A stretch of 32,462 nt of DNA, from NCBI GenBank assembly GCA_017462965.1, contig JAFTQC010000057.1:1-32462 (forward strand), given 5' to 3'. The position numbers and the translations under genes were made by a program. How positions within the stretch are numbered: position 1 is the stretch's first letter; every line of letters begins with the position of its first letter. The notes beneath the pieces are model-generated. The model had not been told where the DNA came from. It was given only the letters and a program-made list of their open reading frames with translations, and did not search any database. Positions 22,423 through 30,200 of this stretch are shown here, in pieces. The stretch comes from Clostridia bacterium. GTDB taxonomy: Bacteria; Bacillota; Clostridia; TANB77; UBA1234.

Positions 22423-22941
22423 TTATGCAAATAGCATGGTGGCAACTAGAAAAGCGATTAGGTCGCATAGCAGGCCGACGAATAAGGCGAATTTGGTGTT
22501 GGTGATGCCGATTGAGGCGGTGTAGATTGCAAGAACGTAGAGAGTGGTGTCACTTGAACCCATGATGGTTGAGGCAATGAGACCGATGGGAGTGTCAGGG
22601 CCGTGAGTTTGCAAGATGTCTGTCAAAACCGCTAAGGCGCCGCCGCCAGATATCGAGCGCATCACACCGATTGGAACAAGTTCACCAGGAACATTTATTG
22701 CCGAAAAGATTGGCGAAAGCAACTTTATGAAAAGATCCATGCATCCAGATATTTTAAATAAATTTATCGCAAGTACTACGGCCAGCATGCTTGGAAAGAT
22801 TTTTAATATTGCCTCAAAACCCTCCTGCGCACCCTCAACAAACGAATCATATGTAGAAACTTTCTTTTTCGTTGCAGCTACAACTATTACAAGAATTAGC
22901 GCCGGTACCATTGCATACGAAATATACTCAACAAAAATCAT
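22423..22941 (-). CDS. spmB: Spore maturation protein B
   Basis: A 172-residue membrane protein with a nucleoside-recognition (Gate) domain. Signatures include STYDSFVEGAQEGFE, FPSMLAVVLAI, MRSISGGGALAVL and MGSSDTTLYVLAIY. SpmB works with SpmA in the mother cell to dehydrate the spore core and give heat resistance. Its ATG overlaps the spmA stop by four bases (ATGA), after AAGGAGG. It is strong evidence for sporulation in this organism. Confidence 0.95.
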   Translation of the reverse strand: MIFVEYISYAMVPALILVIVVAATKKKVSTYDSFVEGAQEGFEAILKIFPSMLAVVLAINLFKISGCMDLFIKLLSPIFSAINVPGELVPIGVMRSISGGGALAVLTDILQTHGPDTPIGLIASTIMGSSDTTLYVLAIYTASIGITNTKFALFVGLLCDLIAFLVATMLFA

Positions 22942-23513
22942 TTTTCCTCCTTATAAAAAAACTTCACAATCATTACTCCCACAAGCGCTGCAGTAAAACT
23001 CGCCACCAAAACCGGTACAACAATTTGAACTGGATTATCAGATCCATACGTAGTCCTCAGCGCAATCACAGTCGTCGGAATCAGCTGAATTGACGCCATA
23101 TTCAGCACCAAAAACATCATCATCGACTTACTAAGTCGCTCCTTATTTTTATTCTCCTTTTGCAGCTCCTCCATCGCCTTAATTCCTAGGGGCGTAGCAA
23201 CATTCCCAAGTCCAATTATATTTGCCCCCATATTCATCGCAATGTCTCCCGTAGCTCTGCTATTCTTAGAAATTTCCGGAAACAATATGCGCACCAATGG
23301 ATACACAACCTTTTGCAATTTCTCAATCAACCCCGTTTGCTCCGCAATCTTCATGAGTCCAGACCAAATCGCAATAATACCAAAAATATTCAAACACGTA
23401 TCAATCGTGCTTTTGGCAGAATCAAAAACACACGTTGTCATCAGTTCCACTTTCCCCGAAAACAAGCCTACAACAAGCGAGACTATTATTATATACCCCC
23501 AGATTTTATTCAT
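22938..23513 (-). CDS. spmA: Spore maturation protein A
   Basis: A 191-residue membrane protein, partner of SpmB, with a Gate domain. The MNKIWGYI start at 23513 is preferred over a TTG at 23525 because it matches the family start; GGGGGT lies just upstream. AIWSGLMKIAE, NMGANIIGLGNVATPLGIKAM and LNMASIQLIPTT are family signatures. It is transcribed divergently from the AbrB-type gene. A sigma-E-like sequence lies about 40-70 bases upstream. Confidence 0.95.
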   Translation of the reverse strand: MNKIWGYIIIVSLVVGLFSGKVELMTTCVFDSAKSTIDTCLNIFGIIAIWSGLMKIAEQTGLIEKLQKVVYPLVRILFPEISKNSRATGDIAMNMGANIIGLGNVATPLGIKAMEELQKENKNKERLSKSMMMFLVLNMASIQLIPTTVIALRTTYGSDNPVQIVVPVLVASFTAALVGVMIVKFFYKEEK

Positions 23514-23553
23514 TTTTACCCCCAATCACGCCCAAAACAATTATTATCCCTAC

Positions 23554-23582
23554 ATCATATGCTCGTTTTCTCTCAATATACG
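23554..23582 (-). promoter_or_regulatory. Possible sigma-E-type promoter of spmAB
   Basis: On the minus strand: CGTATATT (plus 23575-23582), a 13-base spacer, CATATGAT (plus 23554-23561). It resembles the mother-cell sigma-E pattern (ATATT, about 14 bases, CATACAnT), as expected for spmA, but the -10 match is partial. Confidence 0.35.
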
Positions 23583-23642
23583 TCTACATAATTTTTGCAC
23601 TTTTGCGCATTTTTTTCTCATTTTCTTCCATTTTTTGTGTAA

Positions 23643-23650
23643 CTGTCGAA
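23643..23650 (+). promoter_or_regulatory. Spo0A-box-like site between spmA and the AbrB-type gene
   Basis: CTGTCGAA differs from the 0A-box consensus by one base. It is 94 bases upstream of the -35 of the AbrB-type gene. In Bacillus abrB is repressed by Spo0A, but there the boxes lie closer to the promoter. Confidence 0.3.
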
Positions 23651-23744
23651 AAAAATAAATTTCAAAATCGCCCTCAAACCCGCTCCTAGTGTACATTTTA
23701 CATAACGCATCTTACATATCCTTCCATAATTTCACTTAATTTCC

Positions 23745-23773
23745 TTGACAAAAATTGTCAAACATGATATATT
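23745..23773 (+). promoter_or_regulatory. Promoter of the AbrB-type gene with overlapping palindrome
   Basis: TTGACA at 23745-23750, a 17-base spacer, TATATT at 23768-23773. The -35 is part of a perfect palindrome TTGACAAAAATTGTCAA (23745-23761), a likely operator. A nearly identical sequence is at 222-236. Confidence 0.75.
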
Positions 23774-23826
23774 TATGTCGCCTTAAGAAATAAAGGATAG
23801 AAAGTAATTTGTAAGGAGGTATTTTC

Positions 23827-24069
23827 ATGAAATCAACTGGCATAGTTAGAAAGGTAGATGAACTAGGTAGAATCGTTTTACCAATCGAATTAAGAAGAAC
23901 TTTAGCAATCGACATTAAAGACTCAATCGAAATTTATGTTGATAATTCTACAATCGTTTTGAAAAAGTACGAGCCTACATGCATTTTCTGCGGAGAGTCT
24001 GAAGATGTAACAACTTATAAAGATAAAAATGTTTGCAAAAAATGTTTAGATGAAATTAAAAATTCATAA
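23827..24069 (+). CDS. AbrB/SpoVT-family transition-state regulator
   Basis: An 80-residue DNA-binding protein. Residues 1-50 are the AbrB swapped-hairpin domain (STGIVRKVDELGRIVLPIELRRTL), close to Bacillus AbrB and Abh. The tail has two cysteine pairs, CIFC at 52-55 and CKKC near 71-74, which could bind zinc and are common in clostridial members. It would regulate transition-state and sporulation genes. AAGGAGG precedes the ATG. The palindrome in its own promoter may be an operator, and Spo0A control is possible. AbrB or SpoVT orthology cannot be separated here. Confidence 0.93.
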   Translation: MKSTGIVRKVDELGRIVLPIELRRTLAIDIKDSIEIYVDNSTIVLKKYEPTCIFCGESEDVTTYKDKNVCKKCLDEIKNS

Positions 24070-24087
24070 TTAATATACGAAAAGAAA

Positions 24088-24135
24088 AAAATGCACTTTC
24101 GAGGATCCACTCCTTGAAGGTGCATTTTAATTTTT
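24088..24135 (+). terminator. Terminator of the AbrB-type gene
   Basis: A 13-base stem (24088-24100 with 24116-24128, one G-U) with a 15-base loop, followed by AATTTTT. It carries AAAATGCAC/GTGCATTTT. Confidence 0.85.
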
Positions 24136-24195
24136 ATCAAGGGGGACGCCCCTTTTTGTGAAAATTTTCTCAAAAAGGGGCGTCCCTCTTGATAA
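24134..24195. repeat. Family D hairpin
   Basis: TTATCAA and TTGATAA outside, GGGGACGCCCC and GGGGCGTCCC inside, 62 bases in all. It abuts the terminator of the AbrB-type gene. Confidence 0.8.
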
Positions 24196-24213
24196 ACCTC
24201 TTGAGAAAAAAAT

Positions 24214-24238
24214 GGACAAGAGAACCGTCCCCTTGTCC
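24214..24238 (-). repeat. Hybrid family A repeat
   Basis: GGACAAG and CTTGTCC ends as in family A but an AGAACCGTCCCC core as in family B. It may mark recombination or drift between the families. It is 13 bases from the stop of the giant surface protein. Confidence 0.75.
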
Positions 24239-24251
24239 ATTTTTTGTTTTG

Positions 24252-27200
24252 TTATTGTACTACGTAGCGGGCTGTGTTGCCGCATTTGTCGATTGTTTCT
24301 AGGATTGTGCCGCTTTCGACTGTGATGCCGTATTTGTTGCTTAGGTCGGTTGTTGTGATGCGGCCGTTTGTAAGCTCGACTGTCATGCCATTTACTTTAA
24401 GTACGTTTAGTCTGTGCTCTTCGGCGTCTTTAACTGTAATTTCTGTACCAGATACAGAAATTGTTGGTTTACCAAGTTCAACAATAACGTCTGTCTCAAT
24501 TTCGAATTCGCTAGCATTTGTAGTGTTTGATTTAACTGTATTTCCTGCTCTGTCTACTTCGGCGTATGTCTTGATTACCAAGAATACTGTACCATTTCCA
24601 GTTAGGTTCTCAGCGATTATGCTGTAGTATCTACCGTTCATAACCTCTGTTCCTTCTTGAACTGGTCCGTAAATCGTTGGAGCAGATTTTAAAGTTAAGC
24701 CTTCACCAAATCCAGTTTCGGCAACTACGTCACCTGCAACGTTCTTAACCCTGATCGCTATTTCAGCTTCAGTCAATTGCTCATTAAAATCATAATTAGC
24801 ATCTTTAATCAATAACTTGAATGATGTATTACTTACACCGTCATTACCAACGTATTGAGCAAGAAGTTTAATTGTAGCTGATGAATAACTGCTAATTCTG
24901 CCAACTCTATCTTTAACCCATACATAAACCGTCTTCTCACCATCACCAGTAGGCAAGTTCCAAAGAACTGTATCAGTGTATGGAACCCAGTCTTCTGAGT
25001 TATTAATTTGAGAATTTGTAAGAATAGTATTGCTTACTAAAACTTCAGCAAGACCAGTATCATCTTCAGCATCAATCTCAATCATAACAGCAGTGCTGTT
25101 TGCAAAACCTCTACCATCATCTTGAATCTTAATAGACTCAATCTTAGGAGCACTAGCATCAACAGTAGTAATATCAATAGCTTCGCCATATCTAGCAACA
25201 TTGCCAGCATCATCAATAACATATAGATAGTACACACCATTAGAAGTAACTGAAATCTCAAGAACAGTCTCAAGAGGAATACTATCAACTCGCTCCCATC
25301 TTGTAGGCTCAACGTCGTTCTTAGAAAGAACGTAACCGTAGATACCAGAAAGATCATCCTTAACCTCGGCAGAAAGAATAACTTCTTTTTGACCAGCCAA
25401 AGCTTCATACTTCACATTACCAAAAGTAGGTGAAACCTTATCTAAATTCTCAATAGTGATACTCTTCTCAGCAACATTACCAGCAAGGTCAACAGCAACG
25501 AAAGTATAAACACCATTTTCATCCACAGGAATTTCAATCATATCATCAACTAAAGTTATAGCAGCACCGTCAAATTTAACACTAAATAATCCAGACTCAT
25601 TATCTATAATTCTAGCTTCGATAATAACTTCACTGTTTCTCCACTCAGGCGTTAGATTTGTAAGTTCGATAGTAGGTTTAATAACGTCGAAATCAAGCAT
25701 AGCCTTCTCACGGTCGCCTACAGTCTTTCTAGAAAGCGCATATCCATCAACAACTTTAACATCGTCAGAGAACACCGCTCTGTAAAGAGCACCTTCAACA
25801 ACACCATCATAAAACTCTAAAGAACCTTGAACATTTCTAATACCATCCTTAGCACTGTAGATAGAAGGAACTTCAACGCTGATAGTTCCATCATCAGCAC
25901 CCATTACAACTTTACCAGATTGAATGTAGATACCTGTAGTAGCTCCGGCCGTACCAGAAGTAAGTCTAACAGCAATGTTACCACCAGTCATAACAGTATC
26001 ACCAGTATTGTAAACACCGTATGCAGTACCCTCTAAAGTACTTGCAGCAATTGATCCACCTCTAATATCTAACTTACCAGCATTCATAATAGCATAACCA
26101 GTACCATCTAAGTTAATCGCCTCGATGCTACCTCCATTTACAAGTGTCTTCGCATCAGTAGCATTGTAAACACCGTATGGAACGCCATCGCCAACGCCTT
26201 GAGCTCTAATAACACCATCAGTAACTGTAAGGTCACCCTCGTTCGAAATAACATAAACATTACCGTTATCACCACTAATGCCAAGTAAACCATTGCCAGA
26301 ATCCTTAATATTCATAACACCACGGTTGATAATTAAAGAGTTAGAAGCACTAGAATTCATCATAATATTTCTACCATTAATATCAATACCAACAAGTGTA
26401 TTTTCTTTGAATATAGCAGGTTCTGTAGCCTCTTCATCAAGTAATAAAGTTAAACTTCCTCTAACTGTAATATACTCAGCCGCAGCAGCAAGAGTTGTGA
26501 AATATTTATTAGCTTCAAAGTCGCTTTCAAGAAGAACGCCACTTCTTGCAAATACTTCTTTCTCATTAAATGTAGCATCAGTAAATACAGTCAAATTATT
26601 TTGATCATCATACAACTCACCAACAAATGAAACAGCAGTAATCTTACCGAAATCTTCAGGAGTAATTGTATATTCATACTTAATCTTGTTACCATTAACC
26701 TGGGTAGCTTCAAGCTCAGAAACCGCACCAGTTCCAAACACAATTGAAAGTACAGGTATAGTTCCTTTATCCTCTTTAAACTCTTCAGAAATAGTAGCAA
26801 CAATCTCTAAATATGTACCAGCGGCATAAGTACCACCATCAACATTTTCAACCTCAAGATTCAATACAGTAGGACCAAGTTCATCAATCAAGATGAAATC
26901 AACCTTCTCATCAGCATAATTAGCCGCATAATCCATCATCGCGTTGCAACCCTCGTAGTAGTAAACCTTAGAATTTTCACTAAAGTTCTTACCTAAATTC
27001 TCGAATACATCCCTTGCACCAGAAGCATCAGAAGTAATCGTAGTAATCGTTCTAGGAATTCTTAAAGTCTTAATATTATAAAGGTTAGCAAATGCATGAT
27101 GCTCAAGAGTAGTTAGGCTCTCGCAATCCATAAGCTCAAACTCAGTAATCATATTACATTCACTAAATGCATATGAACCAATCGTTTCAAGAGACTCAGA

Positions 27201-30200
27201 AAGCTCAACACCTAAAAGCTTATTACATCCAGCAAACGCATAAGCTGAAATCTTCGTTCCACCAATTTGACCATTAATCGACTCAAGGTTCTTAGCATTA
27301 TTAAATGCACCCTCAAGAAGAGTAGGATTTGATGAAACATCAATATTAATAATATTTTGATTATTAGCAAATGCATATTCAGCAATCACTTGAACAGCAC
27401 TATCAAGCACATAATCAGCAACATTATTCACATTAGAATGAACATATAGAATATCTTTATCCACTGAATATAAAGTTCTATCTTCATAAGTGAATATCGA
27501 AGTTCCGTTTGGGAACACGATGCTATCAAAGTTATTAGTCATAGCAAATGTAGAAGTTTCTACAGATACAAGGCTTGAAGGTAATGAAATAGTTTCAACC
27601 TTTGGTAATCTTCCAAGTGTATATTCTTGAAGAACAGTAACACCCTCTCTTACCTCAACACCAGCAATTTCATTAGCATAGTCAGCCCAAGGAAGTTCAT
27701 CCTCAGCAAAATATTTAACAGCGCCTTCACCCTCAATAACAAGCTCGTTATCAAAGTTGATTAATCCAAACACAGTTCCTGGAATAACACCGATATCCCA
27801 CTTAGCAAGACAAACATGTTTAGCTTCAATCTCTTGAACCGTAACATTTCCTGCCTCGTCTTTTACCCATACAAACCATAAACCGTTTGAATCAGCATGT
27901 AAAACATTTGTATCAACCCAAACCTCAGAATCAAGCGCTGGAGCTGTAACACCATCTTTAGTCAACGCATAACCAGCAATTCTGTGATTATCCTCAGCAA
28001 TAACAGTAAATCTCTCTCTCATCGCTTGAGCCTCATCAATAGTTTGAATTTCTTTAATAACTGGAGGAGTTGTATCTTGAACCTTAACAGTTCTAACAAC
28101 CTCTGCTCTAACCTCGCCTTCAGAATACAATGTATATCTAACCTCTTGATCACCTAAAACAGTTGTATCAAAGTTTGAAGTAATCTCTAATCTTAAGTTT
28201 CCAAGAGCTGAATGCTCGCCACTTTCAGTCATCAATTCCTCGATAACGAAAGCACCAAGTTCAACGTATTCATCGCCAGCTTCAACAACAACTTCATCAT
28301 CACCATTCAATCTCAATACATCGTAGATTCTAGCCTCTACACTAGCCCAATCACTTGAAGCCTTGTAACTAGCTGAATCAACAACATAAATATCAGCAGA
28401 ACCAGGAAGTAATGAAGCATCATCGATAGCACAAACAGTATCCTTCGCAGTCATAATAACTAAAGCATCTAATCTACCATCATTCTCAAAAGCATTAGCC
28501 TTAATATCAGTCGCACCATGTAAAGCCACTAAGCTCAAGTTATCAGAATCAGCAAACGCAAACTCAGGAATAACTTTAACCATACCAGGAACTTCAATCA
28601 TAGTAAGCGCTGTATTTCTAAACGCTTCTTTACCAATTTCTCTATAATCACCAGAAATCGAAATTGAAGTCATACCATCAGCATTCATAAATGCACCATT
28701 ACCAATTCTATCGATTACAACACCATCGATAACAACGTCACCAGCAAGAGCACCAACAGCAACAGCTATAAGTGTGTCAGTTTCATCATTAACAACATAA
28801 GTAGTGTTATAAACTGAATATTTAGAAATGTTATCTACATCTCCCATAGTAAACGCATTCACAATGCTTCCAGCGAAAGCACCTTCACTAATATTATCAA
28901 TAGTATTCAATAATACCACTCTATTAGCTGTAAGCGCATTTCTAAATGCATCCTCTTCAATATTCTTCATCAAAGTACCAATAGTAAGTGAAGTAGCCTC
29001 ATTTCCTTCGAAAGCAGCTTTCTTAACTTCTCTTACGTTGTTGCTTAACTTGATAGAAGATAAACCACAGTTCTTAAATGCATTCTCTTCAATCGTCATA
29101 GTACTAAATTTAAGCTCAACTTGAGTCAAGTTAGAACAATTTGCGAAAGCATCTTTACCAACACTAATTAGAGAATAAGGTAAATCAATTGAAGTAGTAG
29201 AAGTAGGAACAACAGCGTTTCCATCTAAACTTTCAACCTCAATTACCAAATAATCATTGCTTCCATCAACAACATCAGTAGGGAACTCTACAAAGCTATC
29301 AGTACCAGTGTATCTAACAACCTTCGCATATTTTCCACTAATATGTTTTTGATATTCAAACTCATCATATGTATAAATTGTATCCTCCCAAGAATCCTCG
29401 ATAACGTCAACCGTCTTCACGAATTCACCAGCAGGTAAACCATTATACAACAATGAATAAACAACTTTCTTCTCACCAACTGTAGTTACATCAATATCTT
29501 GGTTAACAACAACCGTCATACCATCTGTACTAATTACATAACCACCTTGAATAGAATCAACGTACTTATAATAATCTTTTCCAGACTTATCAACGTATTG
29601 AACTGTTAACTCACCACGGCTAAATGTAAAGTCTGTAATACCAAGCATAATCGTATCCACACCAGGAACACTAATATTATCACTTGAATCCATTGCCCAT
29701 ACATAAACTGTCTTCATGCCATTGCCAGCTGACAATGTATATGAAAGCTCAGTCTCGCCGTTATAATCTTGCCAACGAGAATCATCAGCTTTAAGATTTG
29801 TAAGATCAAGTTCAGTAACAAGAACCTTAGAAACCTCAATATCATCAGTAATCTTAACATTTAACACTACATCTCTATCACTTGTAGAAACAGCATCTTC
29901 ATTGATTACGAACTCTTCAACAACTGGAAGAACATCATCAATCATTACGAATGTTGTTCTATCACTTGTTGTCTTCACGTAATCCATCATAGCCTTGCAA
30001 GATGAATAGTAGTAGATTGGTCCAGCTACTCCATCAAACACATCAGCACCAATGCTTTCAAGTGTCTTAGGAATATGTGTACTTGCGTTAGCCTCTACAC
30101 CACCAAAGTGCTCTGCACCATTAAACGCCTTATCACCGATAGACTTAACGTTTGTTAAATCAAGAATTGTAATTGCAGTGTTACCAGCAAATGCTCCAGC

